From positions 372,001-436,000 of the forward strand of contig NZ_CP047452.1 in NCBI RefSeq assembly GCF_030440595.1: a stretch of 64,000 bases of DNA. The letters are read 5' to 3'. Shown piece after piece: positions 54,531-63,300 of the stretch; position 1 is the first letter of the stretch; every line of letters begins with the position of its first letter. A program made the translations under genes and the position numbers. The DNA is from Corynebacterium glucuronolyticum DSM 44120. GTDB taxonomy: Bacteria; Actinomycetota; Actinomycetes; Mycobacteriales; Mycobacteriaceae. The notes beneath the pieces were generated by a model, which was given only the letters and a program-made list of their open reading frames with translations, was not told the DNA's origin and did no database searches.

Positions 54531-55862
54531 ATGAGTTCTTCCACTTCTATAACCGTCACATCTGATAATGTCTCTCGGTCGGCCGAGCTTTTCGCGGCCG
54601 CCAAAAACGTCATCCCCGGCGGCGTGAACTCGCCGGTGCGCGGGTTTGGTTCCGTTGGTGGCCAGACGCGTTTTATCGCCAAGGCACAGGGCTCCCACCT
54701 CACCGACGTGGACGGGAACGATTACGTTGACCTCGTTGGCTCGTGGGGGCCGATGCTGCTCGGCCACGCTCACCCCGCCGTGGTGGAAGCCGTGAAGAAG
54801 GCCGCCGAGAATAGCCTCAGCTTCGGCACCCCGTGCGAGGCCGAGGGGAAGCTCGCGCAGCTGGTCATCGACCGTACGAGCGTGGACATGGTGCGCATGG
54901 TTAACTCCGGCACGGAAGCCACGATGAGCGCCGTACGCCTGGCCCGCGGGTACACGGGTCGCTCCAAGGTGATCAAGTTTGAGGGCTGCTACCACGGCCA
55001 CGTGGATGCCCTGTTGGCCAGCGCCGGAAGTGGTGTGGCTACCTTCGGCCTGCCGGATTCTCCCGGCGTGACTGGTGCGTCCGCAGCCGACACCATCGTC
55101 GTGCCCTACAACGATATTGATGCCGTGACCAAGGCGTTTGAGGAGAATCCTGAGGACATTGCCTGCATTATCGCGGAGGCAGCTGCCGGCAACATGGGTA
55201 CCGTCGCGCCGCAGGATAACTTCAATCAGAAGCTCAAGGATGTGGCCCACAAGTACGGTGCGCTGCTCATCCTCGACGAGGTCATGACGGGTTTCCGCAC
55301 CTCTTACAACGGCTGGTACGGCATCGACAATGTCGCCGCTGACCTCACCACATTTGGCAAGGTCATCTCCGGAGGCATGCCGGCAGCAGCGTTCGGTGGC
55401 CGCCGCGAGATCATGGAAAAACTCGCCCCGCTCGGCCCCGTGTACCAGGCGGGTACCCTCTCTGGTAACCCCGTGGCCATGGCTTCCGGCATCGCCAACC
55501 TGGAAAACGCCACGGAGGACGTGTACGACATCATCCGCGCCAACGCCGACCGGCTCGCCGGCATTTTCGACGAGGCGCTCACCCGCGAGGGCGTAGACCA
55601 CCACATCCAGCGCGCAGCGACCATGCTGTCCATCCGTTTCGCCGAGGGCGAGGGCCACAACTTCGCCGATATGAAAGCGGCCGAGACCTTCCGCTTCCCG
55701 GCGTTCTTCCACGCGCTTCTGGATCACGGCGTATACGCGCCGCCGAGCCCGTTCGAGACGTGGTTCGTCTCCACCGCGCTTTCCGACGACGACTTCGACC
55801 GCATCGAGAAGGCCACCGCTGTCGCCGCCAAGGCTGCAGCTGCCGCCACGGAAACAAAGTAA
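54531..55862 (+). CDS. hemL: Glutamate-1-semialdehyde 2,1-aminomutase
   Basis: PLP enzyme that converts glutamate-1-semialdehyde, made by HemA, to 5-aminolevulinate; 443 residues. Typical segments are [40 protein letters not shown] and [22 protein letters not shown] carries the PLP Asp, and [17 protein letters not shown] carries the Schiff-base Lys. It is the first gene of a unit that continues through the cytochrome c maturation genes, with a 50-base gap to the next gene. Confidence 0.95.
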   Translation: MSSSTSITVTSDNVSRSAELFAAAKNVIPGGVNSPVRGFGSVGGQTRFIAKAQGSHLTDVDGNDYVDLVGSWGPMLLGHAHPAVVEAVKKAAENSLSFGTPCEAEGKLAQLVIDRTSVDMVRMVNSGTEATMSAVRLARGYTGRSKVIKFEGCYHGHVDALLASAGSGVATFGLPDSPGVTGASAADTIVVPYNDIDAVTKAFEENPEDIACIIAEAAAGNMGTVAPQDNFNQKLKDVAHKYGALLILDEVMTGFRTSYNGWYGIDNVAADLTTFGKVISGGMPAAAFGGRREIMEKLAPLGPVYQAGTLSGNPVAMASGIANLENATEDVYDIIRANADRLAGIFDEALTREGVDHHIQRAATMLSIRFAEGEGHNFADMKAAETFRFPAFFHALLDHGVYAPPSPFETWFVSTALSDDDFDRIEKATAVAAKAAAAATETK

Positions 55863-55912
55863 CCGCACGCAGGTAGCCCCTCGGAAGAAGCCTGAAAAAA
55901 GGAGAAAATACT

Positions 55913-56518
55913 GTGAGCTCCATCGTTCACCTCGTGCGCCACGGCAAGGTGTACAACCCCGGCCGCATCCTGTACGGCCGACTGCCCGGGTATCACCTCT
56001 CCGATCGCGGGCGCGCCATGGCCAGCGCCACGGCGGACAGTTTCGCCGGCCATGATGTCACCCTGCTCGCGCACTCGCCCCTTACGCGGGCAGAGGAAAC
56101 TGCCCAGCCCATCGCGCAGGTGACGGGACAGGACCCGGAGGCGTGGGAGGACATCATCGAGGCGGGCAACCGCTTCGAGGGGCTGCGCGTGAACGCCTGG
56201 AATTCGCAGCTGTGGAATCCCGTGCGCTGGCCGCTGCTGAAGGATCCGAGCATCCCCAGCTGGGGTGAGCCCTACGAGCAGATCGCCACGCGCATGCTCA
56301 GCGCCGCCAAGAAGGCGGCGGAGATCGCCGAGGGCCACGAGGCAATCCTGGTCAGCCACGAGCTCCCCATCGTCATGGTGCAGCGCAGCGTCGCGGGCCT
56401 GCCGCTGCCACACAACCCCGCGAGGAGGAAGTGCGCTTTGGCTAGTGTCACCTCTCTGCACTATTGTGACGGAGAAATACTCGATATCTATTATTCGGAG
56501 CCTGCGCAAGAGATATGA
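55913..56518 (+). CDS. Histidine phosphatase family protein
   Basis: A 201-residue phosphoglycerate-mutase-like phosphatase. HLVRHGKVYNPG supplies the phospho-acceptor His (RHG), and VSHELPIVMVQ the second His. LTRAEETAQPIA is the usual arginine-bearing segment. GTG start after an AAAAAAGGAG ribosome site. Its stop overlaps the next gene by four bases (ATGA). Relatives lie between hemL and the ccs genes in other corynebacteria, as I recall. Substrate unknown. Confidence 0.88.
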   Translation: MSSIVHLVRHGKVYNPGRILYGRLPGYHLSDRGRAMASATADSFAGHDVTLLAHSPLTRAEETAQPIAQVTGQDPEAWEDIIEAGNRFEGLRVNAWNSQLWNPVRWPLLKDPSIPSWGEPYEQIATRMLSAAKKAAEIAEGHEAILVSHELPIVMVQRSVAGLPLPHNPARRKCALASVTSLHYCDGEILDIYYSEPAQEI

Positions 56519-57108
56519 TGCATAAACTCGCCACCGTTATCCTTTCCTCCGCTGTCGCTGCGGCGGCACTGACCGGCTGCTCCGAAGACCAGACGGCGGG
56601 CAAGGATGCGGTCGCCGTGGGCGGCTCGTTCTCCTTCGTCAGCCCCGGCGGGCAGACCGTCATCACGTATCCGGAGGAGGAGCGCCAGCCGGTGCAGTCC
56701 TTCTCCGGCGAATCCCTCATGGAAGACGGCGCGACGATCAGCCTCGACGATTACAAGGACAAGGTTGTCGTGCTCAACGCCTGGGGGCAGTGGTGCGGCC
56801 CGTGCCGCTCCGAGGTGGATGACCTCGAGGCGATCCACGAGGAGCTGGGCGATAACGGTACCGTTTTGGGCATTAACGTGCGGGATCCGCAGAAGGATGC
56901 CGCCCGTGACTTCGTCACAGACAATGGGGTGACCTACCCCAGCATCTACGATCCGCCGTTCCGCACCGCCGCTGCACTCGGTGGCATCCCTGCCACTGTT
57001 ATCCCCACAACGATTGTGCTTGATCGGCAGCACCGTCCGGCCGCCGTGTTCCTCACGGAGGTGACCGTGGACGATCTGCGTCCGATCATCGAGGAGCTGG
57101 TGAGCTAG
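56515..57108 (+). CDS. TlpA/ResA-like thioredoxin lipoprotein
   Basis: A 197-residue extracytoplasmic thiol reductase, probably reducing the heme-binding Cys pair of apocytochrome c. The signal peptide ends in AALTGC, a good lipobox. The thioredoxin active site is WGQWCGPCRSE near residue 98, and GIPATVIPTT is the cis-Pro region. It starts with ATGATG, overlapping the phosphatase by four bases. Next to CcdA, which would feed it electrons, and to ResB/CcsB. Together they form a System II cytochrome c maturation set. Confidence 0.93.
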   Translation: MMHKLATVILSSAVAAAALTGCSEDQTAGKDAVAVGGSFSFVSPGGQTVITYPEEERQPVQSFSGESLMEDGATISLDDYKDKVVVLNAWGQWCGPCRSEVDDLEAIHEELGDNGTVLGINVRDPQKDAARDFVTDNGVTYPSIYDPPFRTAAALGGIPATVIPTTIVLDRQHRPAAVFLTEVTVDDLRPIIEELVS

Positions 57109-57109
57109 C

Positions 57110-57880
57110 ATGGGCGACACTTTCGCCGGGATCGCCGCCTCCGGCCCGCTGCTGCTCGCGCTTATAGCCGCAGCGTGCGCGGGACTCGTGAGCTTTGCCA
57201 GCCCGTGCGTCGTGCCACTTGTCCCGGGCTACATTTCGTACCTCGCCGGAATCGTCGGTGGGGATGTCGGCCGCGATGGTGTGAAGAAGGGCTCCCGGGG
57301 CCGGGTGGCGCTCGCCGCGCTGCTCTTCGTGGCCGGGTTCACCGTCATCTTTGTGCTGGCCACAGCGACCGTTTTCGGTGCCATCAGCTTCCTCACCCTG
57401 TCTGCCACGACGCTGCAGCGAGTCGGCGGAGTGGTGACCATCGTCATGGGGCTCGCATTCATGGGGCTCATCCCGGCGCTCAACCGCGACACGCGCCTCA
57501 CCCCCAAAAAGCTGTCTACCTGGATCGGTGCGCCGCTGCTCGGCGCGGTCTTCGCCCTCGGCTGGACACCGTGCCTCGGGCCGACGCTGGCGGCGATTAT
57601 TTCCGTCGCCGCCGGAACGGAGGGGGTAACCGCCCTCCGCGGGGTGCTCCTCATCGTGTTCTACTGCCTCGGCCTCGGCGTTCCGTTTGTGCTGGTGGCG
57701 CTGGGTTCGGCGGGTGCCATGCGGGGCATTGACGTGCTGCGCCGGCATTCGCGCACCATCCAGATCGTGGGTGGGGTGCTGCTCGTCGCCGTCGGTGTCG
57801 CCCTGGTCACCGGCCTGTGGGCGCGGTTTATCGGCTGGATTCAAGTTCTCACCCTGGAGTATGGAGCGACACTGATCTAA
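57110..57880 (+). CDS. ccdA: Cytochrome c biogenesis protein CcdA
   Basis: A 256-residue thiol transporter with six membrane helices that carries electrons from cytoplasmic thioredoxin to the TlpA-like partner. The first Cys is in FASPCVVPLVPGY (helix 1) and the second in LGWTPCLGPTLAA (helix 4), the typical CcdA/DsbD pair. It begins one base after the TlpA stop and ends one base before the resB start, so the operon is tightly packed. Confidence 0.93.
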   Translation: MGDTFAGIAASGPLLLALIAAACAGLVSFASPCVVPLVPGYISYLAGIVGGDVGRDGVKKGSRGRVALAALLFVAGFTVIFVLATATVFGAISFLTLSATTLQRVGGVVTIVMGLAFMGLIPALNRDTRLTPKKLSTWIGAPLLGAVFALGWTPCLGPTLAAIISVAAGTEGVTALRGVLLIVFYCLGLGVPFVLVALGSAGAMRGIDVLRRHSRTIQIVGGVLLVAVGVALVTGLWARFIGWIQVLTLEYGATLI

Positions 57881-59422
57881 ATGGTGAAAGTATTCTTCCT
57901 GCGGGCCTGGCGGTGGCTGACAAGCATGCGCACCGCCCTCATCCTGCTTTTTCTGTTGGCCCTGGCCGCCGTCCCCGGTGCCCTCCTGCCACAGCGAAGC
58001 CTGAATGAGTCGAAGGTCACCGAGTACATCGCTTCTGGTGGACGTACCGCTGAGCTCATGGATAAGCTCCAGCTTTTCGACGTCTTTTCCTCCTCGTGGT
58101 TCACCGCCATCTGGTTCCTCTTGGGGATCTCGCTCGTCGGCTGCATCATCCCCCGCACGTGGGACCACATCAAGGTGATGCGCGGCGAACCCGTGCGCCC
58201 GCCCCGCAACCTCTCGCGCCTACCCAAGCACGCATCCGGCCAGGTTGAAGAACCCATCGATATCGTAAAACAAAAGGTCACCAAGGTTTTCAAGGGGTGG
58301 CACGCCCGCTGGTATGCCCCGGCGGAAGACCGCGCCGGGGCACTTACCCTCAGTGCCGAGAAGGGCTACGCCCGGGAAATTTTTAACCTCATCTTCCACC
58401 TCGGCATCGTCGCCATGCTCGTGGTTATTGCCTGGGGCCGCCTCGTCTATACCGAAGGCCACCGCATCGTTGTGGTCGATGGGCAGTCCAATGAGTTCTG
58501 CAACACCGCCCTGTCCAACTTCGATTCCTTCCGCGCCGGCAGGCTTGTCGACGGCACCTCCCTGACACCCTTCTGCGTCACCATCCACGACTTCGACGCC
58601 AATTACCTCCCCAATGGCCAGTCCGAGATGTTCGAGTCCAACGTCAGCTACACCACGGACGTGGCCAATCCCGACTGGCAGGATTACCACCTCAAGGTGA
58701 ACGAGCCCCTGCGCCTCGAAGGCTACCGCGTCTACCTGCAGGGTCACGGCTACGCGCCGACGTTCACCGTCACCTGGCCGAACGGCGAGGAACGCACCCA
58801 AACCCTGCAGTTCCGCCCCGACGACCCGATTAACCTCTTGTCCACCGGTGCCATGCGTTTTGACCCGCCGGCGGGCCTGTACGAGGATGACCTCACCCGC
58901 CGCCAAAACCAGGTGTCCCTGCAGGGCCTTTTCGCCCCGACGGCCTCCTGGGATGGCACCATTCTCGCCTCCTCCTTCCCGGAGCTGACGGATCCGGCCG
59001 TCGCCATCGATGTCTACCGCGGTGACAACGGCCTGGACTCCGGCACTGGTCAACAGCTGTTCTCGCTGGATTCGCGCCAGATCGCGATGGGGGAGCTGCA
59101 GAAGGTTGCCCGCGTCAACCTCATGCAGGGGGAGACGGTCACCCTGGAGGACGGCACGACGGTCCGCTTCGACGGCGCAGTTCCCTTCGCCAACCTGCAG
59201 GTTTCCTACGACCCCTCGCAGGGGTGGCTGCTTGCGACCACCCTCATCATGCTTGCGGGTCTCGTCGGTTCGCTCATGACCAAGCGCCGACGCATGTGGG
59301 TTCGCCTCACCCCCGAAAACGGTCACACACGGGTGGAGACGGGCGGGTTAGCCCGAACAGACCACGCCGGATGGGGGACTGAGCACGACGATTTATTCGA
59401 GGATATTACTTCTTCGCGCTAG
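57881..59422 (+). CDS. resB: ResB-family cytochrome c maturation protein
   Basis: A 513-residue membrane protein of the ResB/Ccs1 family, one half of the System II heme-export and ligation complex. Three N-terminal helices lie near residues 15-37, 72-92 and 168-188. A large extracytoplasmic domain follows (about 195-445), with a final helix near 450-470 and a basic then acidic cytoplasmic tail. RTALILLFLLALAAVPGALLP and FSSSWFTAIWFLL are recognisable family stretches. Start directly behind the ccdA stop. Confidence 0.92.
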   Translation: MVKVFFLRAWRWLTSMRTALILLFLLALAAVPGALLPQRSLNESKVTEYIASGGRTAELMDKLQLFDVFSSSWFTAIWFLLGISLVGCIIPRTWDHIKVMRGEPVRPPRNLSRLPKHASGQVEEPIDIVKQKVTKVFKGWHARWYAPAEDRAGALTLSAEKGYAREIFNLIFHLGIVAMLVVIAWGRLVYTEGHRIVVVDGQSNEFCNTALSNFDSFRAGRLVDGTSLTPFCVTIHDFDANYLPNGQSEMFESNVSYTTDVANPDWQDYHLKVNEPLRLEGYRVYLQGHGYAPTFTVTWPNGEERTQTLQFRPDDPINLLSTGAMRFDPPAGLYEDDLTRRQNQVSLQGLFAPTASWDGTILASSFPELTDPAVAIDVYRGDNGLDSGTGQQLFSLDSRQIAMGELQKVARVNLMQGETVTLEDGTTVRFDGAVPFANLQVSYDPSQGWLLATTLIMLAGLVGSLMTKRRRMWVRLTPENGHTRVETGGLARTDHAGWGTEHDDLFEDITSSR

Positions 59423-59433
59423 ACTGATGCACT

Positions 59434-60351
59434 ATGCTGGCAAACTCGGAACTCGCAGGCCTGTCTGACCTTTCATTCAAGACGGCGCTGGTTATTTATG
59501 TGGTGGCGCTCGCCGCGTCGCTTGTCTTCTACGGACTGTCGCACGCTGCCAAGGAAAAGCAGCGTGAGCTCGTCGGTGCTGGCGGGCCGCCTGTCGACGA
59601 GCCCGCCGAAAGCGGTTCCAGGGCGGACCGTTTCGCAGGCATGACGACGGCACTCGTCTGGCTTGGCGTTGTCATCCAGTTCGTGTCCATCATCCTGCGT
59701 GGCCTGAGTACGGGCCGGTTCCCGTTTGGCAACATGTACGAGTACATCTCCATGATTGCCGCGTTCACCATGCTCATTGCGGCCTTTGTGATCACCCGCA
59801 CGAAGATTGTGTCCCTGTGGCCGTGGCTTCTCGCTCCCATCGTGGCGCTCATGTTCTACGGCGGAACGCAGCTGTATGTCAGTGCCGGCCCGCTGAACCC
59901 GGCGCTGAAGAGTTTCTGGCTGCCGTTCCACGTGTCCTGCGTGTCCATCGGCGCCTCGATCGGCATGTTCTCGGGTGTAGCCAGCATCCTGTACCTGCTC
60001 AAGCGCTGGAAGCCGGACGTGTTCCCGCTGTCCATCCTGCCGTCCGCCGACACGATCGACCGCGTCGCCTACCAGCTCGCCGTGTGGTGCCTGCCGGTCT
60101 TCGGCCTGGGCATCATCCTGGGTGCACTGTGGGCCGAGTCTGCGTGGGGTCGCCCCTGGGGCTGGGATCCGAAGGAGACCTTCTCCCTCATCACCTGGGT
60201 GATGTACGCCGCCTACCTGCATGTTCGCGCAACCCCTGCGTGGCGCAAGATCGCCGCCTGGATCAATATCGTGGCGCTGGGCACGATGCTGTTCAACCTG
60301 TTCGTCATCAACCTGGTGGTCTCCGGCATGCACTCATACGCTGGGGTTTAA
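59434..60351 (+). CDS. ccsB: Cytochrome c biogenesis protein CcsB (CcsA/ResC type)
   Basis: A 305-residue membrane protein with about eight helices, the heme-handling partner of ResB. The signature WGWDPKETFSLITW is the conserved tryptophan-rich (WWD-type) motif on the outer face. Conserved His occur in LPFHVSC and AYLHVRAT. It ends in HSYAGV. A TAGACT hexamer ends eight bases before ATG 59434 and may give an extra leaderless promoter at the end of the operon. Last intact gene of the cytochrome c set. Confidence 0.93.
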   Translation: MLANSELAGLSDLSFKTALVIYVVALAASLVFYGLSHAAKEKQRELVGAGGPPVDEPAESGSRADRFAGMTTALVWLGVVIQFVSIILRGLSTGRFPFGNMYEYISMIAAFTMLIAAFVITRTKIVSLWPWLLAPIVALMFYGGTQLYVSAGPLNPALKSFWLPFHVSCVSIGASIGMFSGVASILYLLKRWKPDVFPLSILPSADTIDRVAYQLAVWCLPVFGLGIILGALWAESAWGRPWGWDPKETFSLITWVMYAAYLHVRATPAWRKIAAWINIVALGTMLFNLFVINLVVSGMHSYAGV

Positions 60352-60408
60352 ACCGCTCGACCGGACAAGGGAGCCGTACCCAGGTCAACAGCAAAGACGG
60401 CTACAGTT

Positions 60409-60710
60409 ATGGCTTGGTTTATCCTCATTGTTTCCGGTTTGTTCGAATCCGTGTGGGCTGTGGCGCTGTCCCTGTCCCACAGCTTCACCCGGCTCGTCCC
60501 GTCGCTTGTCTTCCTTATCGCGTGCGCCATCTCCATGAGTGGCCTCGCATTCGCCATGCGGCCCTCCCCGTCGGCACGTCGTAAGCGGTCTGGGCCGGCG
60601 TCGGTGCCCTCTTGTACTCCTTTCTCACCGGCGCGGAACCCGTGTCGCTTCTCAAGGTCATCTTTGCTGCCATGATTGTCGGTGGCATCGTAGGATTGAA
60701 GCTGGTATGA
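60409..60710 (+). pseudogene. SMR-family multidrug efflux gene, broken by a frameshift and a stop
   Basis: Begins like a SugE/EmrE-type small multidrug transporter (MAWFILIVSGLFESVWAVAL) with the membrane Glu in helix 1. After FAMR at about residue 51 a single base is missing. The other frame continues as ALPVGTS, then TAA, then AVWAGVGALLYSFL and ends IVGGIVGLKLV at TGA 60708. The total of about 100 codons fits the family. Both a one-base deletion and a nonsense change (TAA in place of a Tyr codon) are needed to explain it, so it is probably a true pseudogene and not one sequencing error. Its end overlaps the rmlB start by four bases. Confidence 0.82.
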
Positions 60711-61690
60711 ACATTCTTGTTACTGGTGGCGCGGGCTTCATCGGCTCCAACTTCTGCCACTACACCCGTGCGCATTACGATCACGAGGTCACCGTCCTCG
60801 ATGCCCTCACCTACGCGGGCAACCCCGCTTCGGTTCCGGAGGGCTGCCGTCTCGTCCATGGTTCCATCCTCGATGAGGAGCTTGTCGACGCTTTGGTGAA
60901 GCAATCCGACGTGGTCGTCCACTTCGCCGCCGAATCCCACAATGACAATTCCCTGCGCGATCCGCTCGCCTTCGTCCGCACCAACGTTGAGGGGACGACC
61001 GTTATTGCCGCCGCCTGCGCGCGCCACGACGTTCGTCTGCACCATATTTCCACCGATGAGGTCTACGGCGATCTTCCGCTGACCGGTGGCGAACGCTTCA
61101 CCCCCGACACCCCGTACCGGCCGTCGTCCCCGTACTCGGCGTCGAAAGCCTCTGCCGACCACATCGTCCGCGCCTTTGGGCGTTCCTTCGGTCTGCGGGC
61201 GACGATCTCCAACTGCTCGAACAACTATGGGCCGCGGCAGCACCCGGAAAAGTTCATTCCCCGGCAGATCCTCGCCCTGGAAAACGGCGAGCCCGTGCGC
61301 CTCTACGGCGACGGGCTCAATGTTCGGGACTGGATTCACGTGGACGATCACAACTCCGCGGTGTGGGCGATCCTTGAGCGCGGTGAGATCGGCAGGACGT
61401 ACCTGATCGGTGCCAACGGGGAGCTGTCCAACCGTGAGGTGGTCGACGAGCTGGTGAAGCACTACCCGGGAGCCGAGGTGATCCATGTGACGGATCGGCC
61501 TGGACACGATCGTCGATACGCGATAGACCCCTCCTCCGTGGAGGCCTTGGGCTGGAAGCCGCGCTACACCTCGTTTACCGAGGGGCTAGCCCAGACTATT
61601 GACTGGTACCGTGCGAATAAACGCTGGTGGGAAGAAGCCCGGGATCGCTCCGAAAAGATCTACCGGGCTAGAGAACAAGCGCTAGATTAA
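60707..61690 (+). CDS. rmlB: dTDP-glucose 4,6-dehydratase
   Basis: NAD-dependent dehydratase making dTDP-4-keto-6-deoxyglucose for dTDP-rhamnose, the linker sugar of arabinogalactan; 327 residues. NILVTGGAGFIGSNF is the Rossmann motif. HFAAESHNDNS, STDEVYGDL (with the Asp-Glu pair) and SPYSASKASADH (Tyr-x3-Lys) follow, and NCSNNYGPRQHPEKFIP is the RmlB signature. ATG 60707 overlaps the SMR pseudogene stop. rmlA and the rmlC/D functions are not in this window. The 3' end overlaps convergent mntH by 23 bases. Confidence 0.92.
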   Translation: MNILVTGGAGFIGSNFCHYTRAHYDHEVTVLDALTYAGNPASVPEGCRLVHGSILDEELVDALVKQSDVVVHFAAESHNDNSLRDPLAFVRTNVEGTTVIAAACARHDVRLHHISTDEVYGDLPLTGGERFTPDTPYRPSSPYSASKASADHIVRAFGRSFGLRATISNCSNNYGPRQHPEKFIPRQILALENGEPVRLYGDGLNVRDWIHVDDHNSAVWAILERGEIGRTYLIGANGELSNREVVDELVKHYPGAEVIHVTDRPGHDRRYAIDPSSVEALGWKPRYTSFTEGLAQTIDWYRANKRWWEEARDRSEKIYRAREQALD

Positions 61691-62867
61691 GCGCAATAAC
61701 AATGGCGGCGATGACAATGTTCATCACATTCGTCTTCGTCCCCGTGGCGTACTCGCCCATGACCTTCTTGCTTGCCGTCGCCCAGAACAGGGGAATGACG
61801 GCAAAGGGGATACCTACGGAGAGGAGCACTTGGCTCCACACGAGGCTCATTGTCGGATCCGCTCCCCAGGCGATAATGAGGATCGCCGGGATGAGGGTGA
61901 CCAGGCGGCGGGCAAGAATCGGCACGTTGATGTGCAACAACCCGCGCATGATCTCCGAGCCCGCGTAGGCGCCGACGGAGGTCGAGGCAAGCCCGGAAGC
62001 CAACAGGCCGATGGCGAAAATAAAGCCGATTCCGGAGCCGAGGTTTTCCACAATTGCGCGGTGTGCTCCCTCAATCGAGTCGGTGCCCTCCACTCCGAAT
62101 AGGGAGTTTGCAGCCACAACGAGGAGGCCGATGTTCACCAGGCCCGCAAGGATCAGCGCACCGACAACATCGACCTTGGTGGAGTGAATGAGTTCCTTCG
62201 TGCTGTGGCCCTTGTCCCCAAACCTGTCGACGACGAGCGTGGAGTGCAGGTAGATGGCGTGCGGCATGACTGTCGCGCCAAGCATACTTGCCGCCAGCAT
62301 GACCGTATCCGGCCCCTTGAAGCGGGGGATAAGTCCCGTGGCTACCTCTGCCGGATTCGGGGGATCAATGACAAGTCCTGCCAAAAACCCAACGGCGATG
62401 ATGAGCAGCAACCCGATGACGACGCGTTCGAAGATGTGTTGGCGGCCACCGCCCTGAATAGCCAGGAGTAGCAGGCTAACCAAGCCAGTAATGATTGCGC
62501 CCCACAGAAGCGGAAGATCGAACAACAAATTGAGGGCGATGGCGCCACCGACCACCTCGGCGATGTCGGTTGCGCCTGCGACGATCTCTGCCTGGATCCA
62601 GTACAAGAGGCGCGGCGTGCGTGGCATCGTATCGCCCAGTAGCGCCGGGAGTGACCTCCCTGTCACGATCCCCAGCTTGGCGGAGTGGTACTGGACGACG
62701 ACGGCCATCGCGTTGGCGAGGACGAGGACCCAGATAAGAAGGAATCCGTATCGTGCGCCGGCGGTGATGTTTGCCGCTACGTTACCTGGATCGACGTAGG
62801 CCACGGCGGCGACAAACGCTGGACCTAGAAGCGAGACGCGTCTCATCAATTTCATGATTATGAGCAT
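61668..62867 (-). CDS. mntH: Nramp-family divalent metal (Mn/Fe) transporter
   Basis: A 399-residue proton-coupled Mn2+/Fe2+ importer with about eleven helices. The first helix carries VAYVDPGNVAANI (metal-binding DPGN) and helix 6 carries GATVMPHAIYLHS (Met-Pro-His). VVGGAIALNLLF and the amphipathic loops fit the family. The start is ATG 62867; ATG 62855 is an alternative. The upstream region has a C5-T-A-G-T-G6 palindrome (62931-62947), shared with the divergent SdpI-like gene. Possible control by a metal regulator is inference. Confidence 0.92.
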   Translation of the reverse strand: MLIIMKLMRRVSLLGPAFVAAVAYVDPGNVAANITAGARYGFLLIWVLVLANAMAVVVQYHSAKLGIVTGRSLPALLGDTMPRTPRLLYWIQAEIVAGATDIAEVVGGAIALNLLFDLPLLWGAIITGLVSLLLLAIQGGGRQHIFERVVIGLLLIIAVGFLAGLVIDPPNPAEVATGLIPRFKGPDTVMLAASMLGATVMPHAIYLHSTLVVDRFGDKGHSTKELIHSTKVDVVGALILAGLVNIGLLVVAANSLFGVEGTDSIEGAHRAIVENLGSGIGFIFAIGLLASGLASTSVGAYAGSEIMRGLLHINVPILARRLVTLIPAILIIAWGADPTMSLVWSQVLLSVGIPFAVIPLFWATASKKVMGEYATGTKTNVMNIVIAAIVIALNLALVL

Positions 62868-62930
62868 ACAAGTTCAAAGACCCGAAAACTAACCGGTTGT
62901 TTGTTGAATGAAAAATTTAATTGCAATAAT

Positions 62931-62947
62931 ACCCCCTAGTGGGGGGT
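62931..62947. promoter_or_regulatory. CsoR-like C/G palindrome between mntH and the SdpI-like gene
   Basis: ACCCCCTAGTGGGGGGT in an otherwise AT-rich 145-base divergent region. The pattern of opposed C and G runs around a short core is like copper-responsive CsoR-family operators. No csoR gene is in the window. Confidence 0.35.
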
Positions 62948-63012
62948 GGAGGGAAAAGTTGTAACCTGGTGCCTACGTCGGATCTCATTGTCTAGCTGAA
63001 AGTAGTCACCTC

Positions 63013-63300
63013 GTGGGAATTTCCCTTGTTGTTTCTTCGGTGTCCATCGCGTTCCTCGGCGCTGTGGCTTCCACCATCCCGCGCAATGGGAGCCTTGGCA
63101 TTCGAACGAGGCAGACGAAGAGAAGCGACGCTGCGTGGGAGCGTGGACATGAAGCAGCGGCTCCCCGTCTGCGTGCCTATGGCTATGTGGATATTGCCCT
63201 CGCGATCATTCTCATTGCTTACGCCACAACAATCGGTGGTTTCATCAACTGCGCAGCAATTGCGAATGCAGCCGCCAAAGAAAAAGGAGACACCGTTTGA
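63013..63300 (+). CDS. Small SdpI-like membrane protein
   Basis: A 95-residue protein. N-terminal membrane segment (about 3-22), then IPRNGSLGIRTRQTKRSDAAW...H, which fits the SdpI-family signature of G(I/V)RT..T..S...W...H, and a second membrane helix (58-80). Full-length SdpI immunity/receptor proteins have more helices, so this is the short actinobacterial form. GTG start without a strong ribosome site. The MFS gene starts inside its stop codon (TTGA overlap), implying cotranscription. Confidence 0.7.
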   Translation: MGISLVVSSVSIAFLGAVASTIPRNGSLGIRTRQTKRSDAAWERGHEAAAPRLRAYGYVDIALAIILIAYATTIGGFINCAAIANAAAKEKGDTV

